Of a DNA stretch of 64,000 nt, positions 19,474-29,782 are shown in pieces. The notes below the pieces were generated by a model. That model was not told the origin of the DNA, did not search any database, and saw nothing but the letters and a program-made list of their open reading frames with translations. Position 1 is the first letter of the stretch. The number at the start of each line of letters is the position of its first letter. The DNA is from Massilibacteroides sp. (GTDB lineage: Bacteria > Bacteroidota > Bacteroidia > Bacteroidales > Tannerellaceae), in the NCBI RefSeq assembly GCF_028705895.1, contig NZ_JAQWCQ010000004.1, positions 39,738-103,737 of the forward strand, in the 5' to 3' direction. The translations under genes were made by a program, and so were the position numbers.

Positions 19474-21804
19474 ATGAATATTTTCAGATTATATAAAAAA
19501 ACAGGTCTTTTCTTATGGATAAACATTATCGGTTTATCCATAGGGTTGGCTGTTTCTATTTTGCTTATACTATTTGTTGTTAACGAATTAAGTTATGATA
19601 AACATATCGCGAATAATGAACGTATCGTTTGGCTGACTACTCAAATTGAAACGGCCGACAGATCGGAGAAATATCCGATAAACCTGCGTAAAGCCTATAC
19701 CGAATTGCCGGAAAAAGTACCAGCTGTAGAAGCTGCTGTACAACTTTATAATTGGGGAGCTTCTGAATTTACTAATGGTCAGGAGCGTTATCCCAATATT
19801 CAGACGAAATTAGCTGATGCTGATTATTTCGACGTTTTTCAGATGAAATTTTTAGAAGGTACTCCGCAAACAGCTTTGACAGATCTTCGTTCACTTGTGT
19901 TGACAAAAGAAAAGGCAGAAGCAATATTTGGAGATATCCACGAAGCAATGGGTAAGGAGCTAAGAACAGATCGGGACACTTTTGTTGTTTCCGGAGTTGT
20001 TGAAGCCTATCCTTATAATACCTCTTTGAACTTTGAGGCGTTGGGAAATATCAAGCGAATGAATTGGATTGATGGTGCGGGGTTGGAGTTCTATACCTAT
20101 TACTTAGTTAATGAATCAGTTTCTGTTTCTGAAGCAAGAAAAGCTATTGTCGCAGAATATGAAAAAATACTTGAACCATTCGGAGCACAGTTTGGAGCAG
20201 AAATAAACGCTAAAACATTTTTACTTACAGATATTTACCTGAAATCGGATGTGCAAAATTTCTGGGGCAAGCAAAGCAATATGAAATTTGTTTGGCTACT
20301 TACGGTTTTGGCTGTATTTATTTTGATTCTGGCCGTGACGAACTTTATCAATCTGTTTATGGCACAGGGAGAAACACGCATGAAAGAGATTGGTGTACGT
20401 AAAACCTTAGGTGCGCAGATCCCGAATATTGTGAAACAATTCTTTTCAGAAATAACGGTTGTTGTAAGTCTTGCTTTTGTTATTGGCTTTTTATTGATGC
20501 TTTACCTGATGCCTTATTTCTCAGAATTGGTTAACAGGGAAATAGATTCAAGCCAGCTTCTTACTCCATTGTTTATGTTTGGAGGAATCTTACTTTTCCT
20601 TTTAACGATTGTGTTGGCGGCTTTCTATCCTTCCTTTTATTTGAGCCGATTTAATCCGTTGGCTATTCTGAATAAGCAAATCCGTTTTTCAAAACAACGA
20701 TTAAATGTGGTAGTGGTGGTTTTCCAATCGTTTCTTTCCATTATTTTAATCTCATTTATTCTGATCTTTTACCAACAGATAATGTTTCTGCAGAATTTAC
20801 CATTAGGTTATTCCCCTGAAAATGTAGTGATGGTCTATGGTAATCGGGCGGTTTCCGGAAGTTATGCTGCTGTTAAACAGGAGTTATTGGCTAATCCTGA
20901 TATAATAATGGTAAGTGGAGGATCGCATCAGGTAGGTGGAGGAACAAGTGGACAAGGTATAAAGCTTTTGGAGTCAGATCCTTCTTCTTTAGCTGTAAAT
21001 GAATACAGGATGTTGCCGGGATTATGCGAGTTGATGAATTTTCAATTAGCAGAAGGCGAATTTTATAAGGAAACGACGCACGACAGTATTCCGCAGATCG
21101 TGCTTAATGAAGAGGCAATTAAAGCTTTAGGTTTGGAATCGCCGGTTGTCGGACAAGATATTTATTATAGAAGAAAGATGAAAATAATCGGTGTGGTAAA
21201 GGACTTTTACTATGGCAATCCGGTGAATAAGATCGAACCGATTATGCTTACGCGAGTAGGATATCCGTCTTTACTGTATCTGAAAGTAAGGGAAGGCATT
21301 AACCGAATGGATGCGGAACAAACAATCGCAAATGTGTTGAAAGAGTTCGATCCGAACTTCACACTCAATGCGGTATGGAGTGCCGATTTGTATGCCGATA
21401 AATTCAAAGAAATGAAGATCAATGAACGGATCATATTGATAGCCTCTGTTCTCTCTGTTTTTATAGCGATGTTGGGGTTGATGGCGATGCATCTTTATTC
21501 CACAATACGGCGCACGAAGGAAATCGGGTTGAGGCGTATCAACGGAGCCAGCCGCAGTTCTATATTCAAGTTGCTGTCTATAAATGTAATCAAGTGGGTA
21601 TTTATTGCCGGCGTTCTGGCTGCACCTGTAACTTATCTGATAGCGCATGATTTATTTAAACAATACGATAACGCGATAACGCTGAACTGGGTGATATTTG
21701 TTGTTCCTGTTTTGATTCAGGCGATAACCGCTTTACTGACCACTTCAGGAGTAACCTTGCGGGCATTATCCGTAAATCCGGTAACGATCTTAAAACAAGA
21801 TTGA
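19474..21804 (+). CDS. ABC transporter permease, FtsX/MacB type (permease 1)
   Basis: MacB_PCD + FtsX architecture; RMKEIGVRKTLGAQ, RRTKEIGLRRINGAS, SVNPVTILKQD C-terminus. Confidence 0.92.
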   Translation: MNIFRLYKKTGLFLWINIIGLSIGLAVSILLILFVVNELSYDKHIANNERIVWLTTQIETADRSEKYPINLRKAYTELPEKVPAVEAAVQLYNWGASEFTNGQERYPNIQTKLADADYFDVFQMKFLEGTPQTALTDLRSLVLTKEKAEAIFGDIHEAMGKELRTDRDTFVVSGVVEAYPYNTSLNFEALGNIKRMNWIDGAGLEFYTYYLVNESVSVSEARKAIVAEYEKILEPFGAQFGAEINAKTFLLTDIYLKSDVQNFWGKQSNMKFVWLLTVLAVFILILAVTNFINLFMAQGETRMKEIGVRKTLGAQIPNIVKQFFSEITVVVSLAFVIGFLLMLYLMPYFSELVNREIDSSQLLTPLFMFGGILLFLLTIVLAAFYPSFYLSRFNPLAILNKQIRFSKQRLNVVVVVFQSFLSIILISFILIFYQQIMFLQNLPLGYSPENVVMVYGNRAVSGSYAAVKQELLANPDIIMVSGGSHQVGGGTSGQGIKLLESDPSSLAVNEYRMLPGLCELMNFQLAEGEFYKETTHDSIPQIVLNEEAIKALGLESPVVGQDIYYRRKMKIIGVVKDFYYGNPVNKIEPIMLTRVGYPSLLYLKVREGINRMDAEQTIANVLKEFDPNFTLNAVWSADLYADKFKEMKINERIILIASVLSVFIAMLGLMAMHLYSTIRRTKEIGLRRINGASRSSIFKLLSINVIKWVFIAGVLAAPVTYLIAHDLFKQYDNAITLNWVIFVVPVLIQAITALLTTSGVTLRALSVNPVTILKQD

Positions 21805-21808
21805 TAAG

Positions 21809-24175
21809 ATGAATAAAGAATTAGTATTAGCATTTCGCTCCCTGTTTAAGAAAGGACGTAACAATCATATCAAGATACTGTCATTAGCCGTAGGCTTGGC
21901 GATGGGCTTGGTACTGATCGCTAAAGTCTATTTTGAGCAGACGTTTGATAATTTCTATCCGGATGGAGACCGGGTTTATCATCTGACTGAGAATTTTACA
22001 AAGGCAGATGATGATGAGCCCGGGTGGCATAACCGTGTTAGCGGTGCCATAGCCGTTGGAATGCGTGAAGAATTACCGGAAGTAGAAGCCGGAACTCGCT
22101 TTACTAATCTTGGATTACAAGATGCGATCTTCTATACAACAGACGATAAACGCAATTATTCCGGCAATTTTATTCTTGCTGATTCCTGTCTGTTTGATGT
22201 GCTTCCGCGTCCTGTTCTCGCCGGTGATGTGAAGCAAACATTGTCTCGTCCGATGTATGTGATCGTATCTAAAAGTATTGCCGATAAGATCGGTTCGGAT
22301 GTGATCGGGAAAACAATAGAAATGGATACGTATCCCGGTAAGATCATGACTATCGGAGCTATCTTTGACGATATACCCGAAAACTCGCACTATCGTTATG
22401 ATGTGGCAATTTCTATGTCTTCGATCGGTGAGTTTATGTGGGACGGCTCGATGAATTGGTTGGGTAATGACCGTTATTCGGCTTATGTCCGTTTATCAAA
22501 AGGGGTAACACCTGAGTCTATAGCCGCGTCAATGCATGAAATGCAAACCAGACATCAACCGATGGAAAAGTTGAAAAAATTGGGTATGGATATTTATTAT
22601 ACGCTAAATCCCTTGCTAACCATCCATTCCGCAGATCAGAATGTGAAACGTATGTCTCTTTTATTAGGATTACTTGCCTTTGCCTTGTTGTTTACTGCAG
22701 TAATGAACTATATTCTGATTGTTATTTCCACATTGGTTGGTCGTTCAAAAGAAGTGGCGGTTTATAAATGTTATGGTGCTTCGGGTAAAAATATCACATC
22801 TCTGATGTTGGCCGAAACCACAGTACATCTTACGATCTCCATAATAACGGCTGTTTTACTTGTTGCTGCTTGCCAGCCTATTGTAAAAGAATTATTGGGT
22901 ACATCCTTAATCGCCTTGTTGTCTTGGGAGGCTTGCTTACTGCTGTTGGGTGTATGTGTACTTGTTTATCTGTTAGCAGGATTAATTCCGGCCCAATTAT
23001 TTGCACGTATCCCTGTTGCTGTTGCGTTTCGTAATTACCGCGAGTCCCGTCGGAACTGGAAATTGGGATTGTTGTTTATCCAGTTTATTGCTTGTGCATT
23101 TCTGGTTACTCTGCTTGTGATTATTGGTCGTCAATATACCCTGATGGTCAATGATAATCCCGGATATAATTACGAGAACGTGGTTTATTGTGAAACCTTT
23201 GGTACTAACAAGGAAAGACGACAACAGGCAATTAATGAATTAAGTCGTATTCCGGGTGTAGATATGGTAGCTACCTCATCGACTTTGCCTTTTCAGGGAA
23301 TGTCAGGAAATAATGTTTCTCTTCCCGGTAGAGATGAAGAACTGTTCAATTTTGCAGATATGGAAGATGCGGACATAAATTACTTTAAGTTATTGCAAAT
23401 CCCCATTATGTCAGGAAAGGCATTCGATGAAAATAGTGCAGAAGGAGATATTGTAGTCAGTAAATCCTTTGAAGAAAAGATGGCACTTATGTGTGGTTGG
23501 ACTGATGGAGCCGTAGGAAAAGAAGTAAGATTGAGTCAATGGGAATTACGCCGTATTGTGGGTGTATATAATGATATTCGTGTTTCTTCTATAGCCAATA
23601 TGGACGAGCGTCCGAGTGTATTGCTTTATACTAAAGAACCTCAGAATATTATTACTGTTCGTCTGCATCAGATGAATTCGGAGTTAATACAGCAGGTAAC
23701 GTCAGTTTTGGAAAACTCTATGCCGGACAAGCATCTTGTAGTCATACCATACAGTGAAGAGATGATAAATCTGTATAAAGACTCCCGCGTATTTCGTGAT
23801 TCAGTCATGATCGGAGGTATTGTAACACTGCTTATTTCCCTGATCGGATTGGTTGGATATACGAATGACGAAATAAACCGTCGCAGAGCCGAAATTGCTG
23901 TCAGGCGGATAAACGGCGCAACTTTACTGGATATTTTACGTATTTTCTTAATAGATATATTGAAAATTGCTATACCCGCTATTGTACTGGGAGGTATTGC
24001 GGCTTACTTCACTGCAGTAAAATGGCAGGAGCAATTTGCCGAAAAAAGTTCGCTGACTATTTTCTTGTTTATCGCTTGCGGTTTGGCGGTACTTTCAATC
24101 ATCTTAACTTTAGTAAGTATCAATGGATATCGGGTAGCCAATCAAAATCCGGTAGAAAGTCTAAGAAATCAATAA
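21809..24175 (+). CDS. ABC transporter permease, FtsX/MacB type (permease 2)
   Basis: RSKEVAVYKCYGASG, RRAEIAVRRINGAT, NQNPVESLRNQ. Confidence 0.92.
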   Translation: MNKELVLAFRSLFKKGRNNHIKILSLAVGLAMGLVLIAKVYFEQTFDNFYPDGDRVYHLTENFTKADDDEPGWHNRVSGAIAVGMREELPEVEAGTRFTNLGLQDAIFYTTDDKRNYSGNFILADSCLFDVLPRPVLAGDVKQTLSRPMYVIVSKSIADKIGSDVIGKTIEMDTYPGKIMTIGAIFDDIPENSHYRYDVAISMSSIGEFMWDGSMNWLGNDRYSAYVRLSKGVTPESIAASMHEMQTRHQPMEKLKKLGMDIYYTLNPLLTIHSADQNVKRMSLLLGLLAFALLFTAVMNYILIVISTLVGRSKEVAVYKCYGASGKNITSLMLAETTVHLTISIITAVLLVAACQPIVKELLGTSLIALLSWEACLLLLGVCVLVYLLAGLIPAQLFARIPVAVAFRNYRESRRNWKLGLLFIQFIACAFLVTLLVIIGRQYTLMVNDNPGYNYENVVYCETFGTNKERRQQAINELSRIPGVDMVATSSTLPFQGMSGNNVSLPGRDEELFNFADMEDADINYFKLLQIPIMSGKAFDENSAEGDIVVSKSFEEKMALMCGWTDGAVGKEVRLSQWELRRIVGVYNDIRVSSIANMDERPSVLLYTKEPQNIITVRLHQMNSELIQQVTSVLENSMPDKHLVVIPYSEEMINLYKDSRVFRDSVMIGGIVTLLISLIGLVGYTNDEINRRRAEIAVRRINGATLLDILRIFLIDILKIAIPAIVLGGIAAYFTAVKWQEQFAEKSSLTIFLFIACGLAVLSIILTLVSINGYRVANQNPVESLRNQ

Positions 24176-24186
24176 TCATATATAGT

Positions 24187-26511
24187 ATGAATAATTTGTT
24201 GAATATAAAATTCTTTTTGAAGTTTCTCAGCAGAAACAAAGTCTATACACTGATTAATGTGTTCGGACTGTCGTTGTCGCTGATGTTTGTGATCCTGATC
24301 ACGGTCTATGTGAAACAGGAATTATCCGTAGATAAGTTTCAGGAAAACGCGGAACAGATTTATATGTTAGGGAATGAAGAAGGAATTGGAAGCGCCTTCC
24401 GGTTGGCTTATCGGATAAAAGACCGGTACCCGGAAATCGAGAAAGTTTGTCCTTTAGTTCCTACCTGGTATAAACAACCGGTAACTGTCAATGATGTAAA
24501 ACACAATGCAGACGTATTATTCGCTGATTCTACTTTCTTCAATATGTTCTCTTTTCCGTTAGTGGAGGGAACAAAAGAGGGAGTATTGCAAAGCCGGGAT
24601 TATGCCGTTGTTTCCGAATCTTTTGTGCGCAAAGTTTTTCCTAATGTTGATCCGATCGGCAAAACTATCTTTCTGAATGATTCTGTCAATGTAACTGTCA
24701 GTGGAATTATGAAGGATATTAAAAACTCCTCCATACCCTATGCCGATGTGTTGATCCGGATCGATAATATAAAGTTCTTTAACAGCAGCATGGACAGTGA
24801 GCATTTTAATAATGCAGGGAGCTGTGTTGTTTTTATTCAAAAACGAAAAGAGGCAGACTTAAATGCAAAGGCAGAGGATATGAAATCTTTCTTTAAAGAA
24901 ATTTTCTGGCTCTACAAAAACGGATTGTGTGACCAAGTTCGTTTTGTGCCTTTGAAAGAGTTTTATTTCTCAGATTATGAATCGCCCGGATTGATGCAGG
25001 GGGATAAAAGTTTTGTTCTGATATTACTGTCTGTGGGTATTCTGATTCTTGTTTTTGCAATTATCAATTATATCAACTTAACGGTAGCACAGGCCGGATT
25101 CAGAGCAAAGGAAATGTCGATCCGTCGTTTAAATGGAGCTTCACGAGGAGAGTTATTCATGCGGCTGATTATGGAATCTACTTTAGTAACTTTTATCTCT
25201 TTTTTCATTGGTTTACTTCTGGCTATGGCTGTGGTTCCATTTGCCAATGATCTGTTGCAAACAAAAATTCTTATAGGAGAAAGTCTTTCTACAGGAGCAG
25301 TTCTGCTTTCCTTAGGATTAATTCTCGTGATCGGTGCTTTATCCGGAATCTTGCCGGCTTATATCATATCCAACTCAAAACCAATCGATGTAGTACGTGG
25401 TGAGTTCAGGCAAAAGACTAAGATGCGCTTTAGTAAAGTTTTTATAACTTTCCAGAATGTGATTACTATCGTCATGATTGCGGCCTCAATAACCATGATT
25501 ATGCAGGTGGATCATCTGATTAAAGCACCCTTAGGTTATCAATCCACGAATCTGATGGATATTCCTTTGTTCGAGAGTAAAGAGAAATTGGTCACCCTTG
25601 GCAACGAATTGCAAAAACTATCATCCGTCAAAAGAGTGGCTTATTCGCAAGGAACTCCTTTTAGCCGGGGAAATAATCACACCATGCAATACAAAGAGAA
25701 AAATAAGAATATCAGTTTTCAGTCGATTGTCAGTGATCAGACTTTCTTTGATATGTTAGGCTTGCAGATCATCAGGGATAATCATTATACAGGAACTGGC
25801 GGTTTTTATCTGTCGGAACAAGCCCTTCGCGAATTAGAGATCAGCGAAGATGCCGAAACCTTTACCTTTTATGATAATAAACCTTCTATTGCCGGTATTT
25901 TAAAAGATTTCCAGCTATACAATATCACTTATCGGGTAGCACCAATACTTTACCGTATAAATAAATTAGAGGACTTTTATCCTTGGGATTTAATTGTAGA
26001 AGTACAAGGGGATCCGTTTGTCGCAAACAAAGATATAAAAGCTGTTTACGAAAAGTTTACCGGACTGGAGTTTAATGGTGAGTACTTTGATGAGCAAATT
26101 CAGAAATCATTTGAAGCGCAACAACGGACTTCAAAAATTGTCATGCTTTTTGCTATCATAGCAATCATTATATCCTTGCTTGGATTGGTTGCCATGTCAA
26201 CTTATTTTATTCTGCAGCGGTCCCGTGAGATAGCTGTCCGGAAAGTGTTCGGTTCATCGAGTATGCAGATTTTAAAGCGTTTAGTTTTAACTTTTTTGAA
26301 TTATGTATTGATCGCTTTTGTAATCGCAAGTCCGATTATTTGGTATGCGATGAACAAATGGTTGTCTGACTATGATTACCGGATCGAATTAAGTCCGCTT
26401 ATATTCATCGGAGCCGGTTTGTTCTGTCTGTTGATCTCATTTGTGGCAGTTGTCGTACAAAGTTATTACGCGGCAAATGGCAATCCGGTTAAACGATTAA
26501 AGGCGGAATAA
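24187..26511 (+). CDS. ABC transporter permease, FtsX/MacB type (permease 3)
   Basis: FRAKEMSIRRLNGAS, SREIAVRKVFGSS, NGNPVKRLKAE. Start moved from 24022 to ATG 24187 in frame, avoiding overlap with permease 2. Confidence 0.92.
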   Translation: MNNLLNIKFFLKFLSRNKVYTLINVFGLSLSLMFVILITVYVKQELSVDKFQENAEQIYMLGNEEGIGSAFRLAYRIKDRYPEIEKVCPLVPTWYKQPVTVNDVKHNADVLFADSTFFNMFSFPLVEGTKEGVLQSRDYAVVSESFVRKVFPNVDPIGKTIFLNDSVNVTVSGIMKDIKNSSIPYADVLIRIDNIKFFNSSMDSEHFNNAGSCVVFIQKRKEADLNAKAEDMKSFFKEIFWLYKNGLCDQVRFVPLKEFYFSDYESPGLMQGDKSFVLILLSVGILILVFAIINYINLTVAQAGFRAKEMSIRRLNGASRGELFMRLIMESTLVTFISFFIGLLLAMAVVPFANDLLQTKILIGESLSTGAVLLSLGLILVIGALSGILPAYIISNSKPIDVVRGEFRQKTKMRFSKVFITFQNVITIVMIAASITMIMQVDHLIKAPLGYQSTNLMDIPLFESKEKLVTLGNELQKLSSVKRVAYSQGTPFSRGNNHTMQYKEKNKNISFQSIVSDQTFFDMLGLQIIRDNHYTGTGGFYLSEQALRELEISEDAETFTFYDNKPSIAGILKDFQLYNITYRVAPILYRINKLEDFYPWDLIVEVQGDPFVANKDIKAVYEKFTGLEFNGEYFDEQIQKSFEAQQRTSKIVMLFAIIAIIISLLGLVAMSTYFILQRSREIAVRKVFGSSSMQILKRLVLTFLNYVLIAFVIASPIIWYAMNKWLSDYDYRIELSPLIFIGAGLFCLLISFVAVVVQSYYAANGNPVKRLKAE

Positions 26512-26534
26512 AATCGATACAATACGTTTGTTTT

Positions 26535-26600
26535 TTTAGAGGTAGGTCTAAATTAATTTAGAGGTAGGTGTAAATCGATTTAGAGGTAGGTGTAAATTGT
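26535..26600. repeat. Three tandem 22-bp repeats (TTTAGAGGTAGGTSTAAATnnn)
   Basis: TTTAGAGGTAGGTCTAAATTAA / TTTAGAGGTAGGTGTAAATCGA / TTTAGAGGTAGGTGTAAATTGT starting at 26535, 26557, 26579. Confidence 0.9.
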
Positions 26601-26649
26601 TTTTTCTTATAATTAAAATTTGAAGTAATAATAATAAAATTATAGAGTC

Positions 26650-27330
26650 ATGATTAAGATTGAAAATTTAAGTAAGTTTTTTCGTACAGAAGAAGTACAG
26701 ACCATTGCGTTGAATAAAGTGTCTTTAGAAGTTAAAGACGGCGAATTTGTGGCTGTGATGGGACCTTCGGGTTGTGGTAAATCCACGTTGTTGAATATTC
26801 TCGGGCTGTTAGACAATCCAACGGAAGGAAATTATTATCTGGGAGATCAGGAAGTGGGACATCTGAAAGAAAAAGAGCGTACCAATGTGCGTAAGGGAAA
26901 TATCGGTTTCGTATTCCAGAGCTTTAACCTGATTGATGAACTGAATGTGTTTGAGAATGTGGAGCTGCCGTTGACCTACCTGAACATGAAACCGGCGGAA
27001 CGTAAAGAAAAGGTGAACGAAATATTAAAACGAATGAATATCAGTCACCGCGCCAAACACTTCCCGCAACAATTATCCGGAGGACAGCAACAACGTGTTG
27101 CTATAGCCCGTGCGGTTGTTTCCGATCCAAAGATTATCCTTGCCGATGAGCCTACGGGTAACTTAGACAGTAAGAATGGAGCGGAAGTGATGGACTTACT
27201 TACGGAATTGAATAAAGAAGGAACTACGATTATCATGGTAACACACTCCAAGCATGATGCCAGTTTTGCTCACCGTGTGATTAATCTGTTTGACGGACAA
27301 GTGGTTTCTTCTGTGAGTGAATTTGTATAA
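26650..27330 (+). CDS. ABC transporter ATP-binding protein (LolD/MacB-type)
   Basis: Walker A GPSGCGKST, signature LSGGQQQRVAIARA, Walker B IILADEPTGNLDS. Confidence 0.96.
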   Translation: MIKIENLSKFFRTEEVQTIALNKVSLEVKDGEFVAVMGPSGCGKSTLLNILGLLDNPTEGNYYLGDQEVGHLKEKERTNVRKGNIGFVFQSFNLIDELNVFENVELPLTYLNMKPAERKEKVNEILKRMNISHRAKHFPQQLSGGQQQRVAIARAVVSDPKIILADEPTGNLDSKNGAEVMDLLTELNKEGTTIIMVTHSKHDASFAHRVINLFDGQVVSSVSEFV

Positions 27331-27422
27331 TGTTTTTATGGTGTGAACAAATTTTAAGTCAACTAAAGTACTTCCCATCTGTGAAGAGCGGGAGTATTGC
27401 TTTTTCCAAAAACAGATGAAAA

Positions 27423-29768
27423 ATGAAAACAATATTACGGAATTTTATATACGTCTTGCGTCGCTTTAAAATGGCTACAATATTGAATATATTGGGCTTG
27501 TCGATTGCTTTTGCCGCTTTTCTGATCATCATGATGCAGGTCGGTTATGATCAGAATTTTGATGCCTCGCATCCCAACGCGGATCGTATCTTTCGCGTAG
27601 AACTGGTTAACGAAGGAACAAAACAAGCTATTATTGCCCGACCATTCGCCGAAAAAATAATAGCATCTTCTCCACACGTCAAGGAAGGAGCGATTTTGAA
27701 TACGGGGGGGGATCGCACTGATGTATCTGTTTTGAAAGACGGGCAGAAGCAATTCTATAAGGAGAAAATGCGCACGGTTAGCCCTTCATTGCCACGCGTT
27801 TTCGGATTTGAAATGCTTGAAGGTGATGTGAATAGTCTGGAAGAACCTGAGAGCGCCTTGATTCCGGAGAGTCTGGCTCATAAACTATTTCCGGGAGAGT
27901 CTGGCTTAGGAAAACAGATTTTCATGAAGTACGGAGAGGTTACTGTGAAAGGTGTATATAAAGATATGGCAAAAAACTCTTCTTTGAGTAATGCTATCTA
28001 TTGTGCGATGAATCCAAAGGAGAATGCGACTAATTGGGGAAACTGGAACTATGAATTCTATCTGCTCTTAGATGATCCGTCGTCGGCTCGGGAAGTACAT
28101 GAAACATTTACGAAAAATTTTGATCCTCAGACTGTTTTTGGTGAAGGAGCTAATTGGGACCTTCTGAATATCCGGTTCACACCCTTGCGGGATCTGCATT
28201 ATACGACTGATGTAACCTATGACTATACCCCTAAATCTACTCGCCAGATTGTAATGGTTTTGTTTGCCATCGCTTTACTTATTATCGTAATCGGAGGAAT
28301 CAACTTTACTAATTTCAGTACGGCTTTAACACCTATGCGAATCAAAAGTATTAATACACAAAAGGTGCTGGGAGGAACGAACCGGATGTTGCGGACGGCT
28401 TTGCTGATTGAGGCCGTGTGTGTTACTTTTACTTCTTTTTTGATTGCGTTGGGGTTGGTTACTTTGTTCTCTGCATCTTCGTTGTCAGAATTGGTTAGTG
28501 CGGACACTTCCTTATTGCTGCACAAAGAATTGGTGCTTATTGCTGCTGTTATTTCTTTAGCCTTAGGAATTGTCGCCGGCTTGTATCCTGCTTTTTATGT
28601 TACTTCTTTCTCGCCTGCATTGGTATTGAAGGGGAGTTTCGGCTTGAGTCCCAAGGGACGTTTATTACGTAACGGATTGATTGGTATTCAGTTCTTTGCC
28701 TCTTTCGCGTTGATCTCTGGCGCACTCTTTATGTATCTTCAGAACCAGTTTATGCACAATTCTCCTTTGGGATATAATAAAGACGAACTGATTGTCTGTA
28801 ATTTCAGCAACCCGTTGTTGGAGAGTTGGGATGCTGTGACAAGTGAATTGAAAAGTTTTTCAGGGATAGAAAATGTTTCAAACGCGCAATCTTTGCTTTC
28901 CAGTGGTGATCAGTATATGGGATGGGGTAGAAAGTATAAAGGCGAAGACATCAACTATCAATGCCTTCCTGTAGATCCGACTTTTCTGGATGTGATAGGA
29001 GTGAAGGTTACCGAAGGACGAAATTTCCGGAAAGAGGATGTTTTGACACGACATGGGGCATATGTCTTTAATGAAACGGCACGATTCAAATACAATCTGG
29101 AATTGAATTCAATGATTGATTCTGCAGAAATAATTGGCTTCATTCCGGATATCAAATTTGCGTCCTTCCGTACGGAAGTATCTCCGATGGCGTTTTATGT
29201 TTGGGGTACACAAAACTGGGGAACGATTCCCAGCTATCTGTATGTAAAAGTAAAAGCCGGAACCGATTTACGTGCAGCTATGCAACACGTAAAAGCTACG
29301 GTTCATAAGTTTGATGAAGAAACACTTTTTGATGCATTTTTCTATGACAAAGTGTTGGATAACTTATATAAAGCCGAAGACCGTCTGACGCAACAAATCA
29401 CGTTGTTTAGTCTTGTTGCCGTATTTATCTCCATCGTCGGTGTGTTCGGCTTGGTTGTATTCGACTGTGAATACCGGAAAAAAGAAATAGGACTGCGTAA
29501 AGTGATGGGATCGACCGTCGGTATGATCTTATCCATGTTCAACCTTACTTATCTGAAGATATTGGGTATCTGCTTTGTGCTTTCATTACCTGTAACCTGG
29601 TATCTGATACACGCCTGGTTGGAAAGTTTTGTATATAAAACGCCTATGTACTGGTGGGTATTCCTTGTCGCTTTTTTAGTTGTTTCCCTCATTACCATGG
29701 CTACCGTTTCTTTCCAAAGCTGGAAGGCTGCCAATGAGAATCCGGTAAATAGTATTAAAACCGAGTAA
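27423..29768 (+). CDS. ABC transporter permease, FtsX/MacB type (permease 4)
   Basis: RRFKMATILNILGLSIAFAAFLIIMMQVGYDQNFD; YRKKEIGLRKVMGSTVG; NENPVNSIKTE. Confidence 0.92.
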   Translation: MKTILRNFIYVLRRFKMATILNILGLSIAFAAFLIIMMQVGYDQNFDASHPNADRIFRVELVNEGTKQAIIARPFAEKIIASSPHVKEGAILNTGGDRTDVSVLKDGQKQFYKEKMRTVSPSLPRVFGFEMLEGDVNSLEEPESALIPESLAHKLFPGESGLGKQIFMKYGEVTVKGVYKDMAKNSSLSNAIYCAMNPKENATNWGNWNYEFYLLLDDPSSAREVHETFTKNFDPQTVFGEGANWDLLNIRFTPLRDLHYTTDVTYDYTPKSTRQIVMVLFAIALLIIVIGGINFTNFSTALTPMRIKSINTQKVLGGTNRMLRTALLIEAVCVTFTSFLIALGLVTLFSASSLSELVSADTSLLLHKELVLIAAVISLALGIVAGLYPAFYVTSFSPALVLKGSFGLSPKGRLLRNGLIGIQFFASFALISGALFMYLQNQFMHNSPLGYNKDELIVCNFSNPLLESWDAVTSELKSFSGIENVSNAQSLLSSGDQYMGWGRKYKGEDINYQCLPVDPTFLDVIGVKVTEGRNFRKEDVLTRHGAYVFNETARFKYNLELNSMIDSAEIIGFIPDIKFASFRTEVSPMAFYVWGTQNWGTIPSYLYVKVKAGTDLRAAMQHVKATVHKFDEETLFDAFFYDKVLDNLYKAEDRLTQQITLFSLVAVFISIVGVFGLVVFDCEYRKKEIGLRKVMGSTVGMILSMFNLTYLKILGICFVLSLPVTWYLIHAWLESFVYKTPMYWWVFLVAFLVVSLITMATVSFQSWKAANENPVNSIKTE

Positions 29769-29782
29769 AAAAACAGAATCAA

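Noticed and set aside
24022-24186. N-terminal extension of permease 3 in the ORF track
   Set aside because: It overlaps the permease 2 C-terminus; FtsX homology and a proper ATG begin at 24187.
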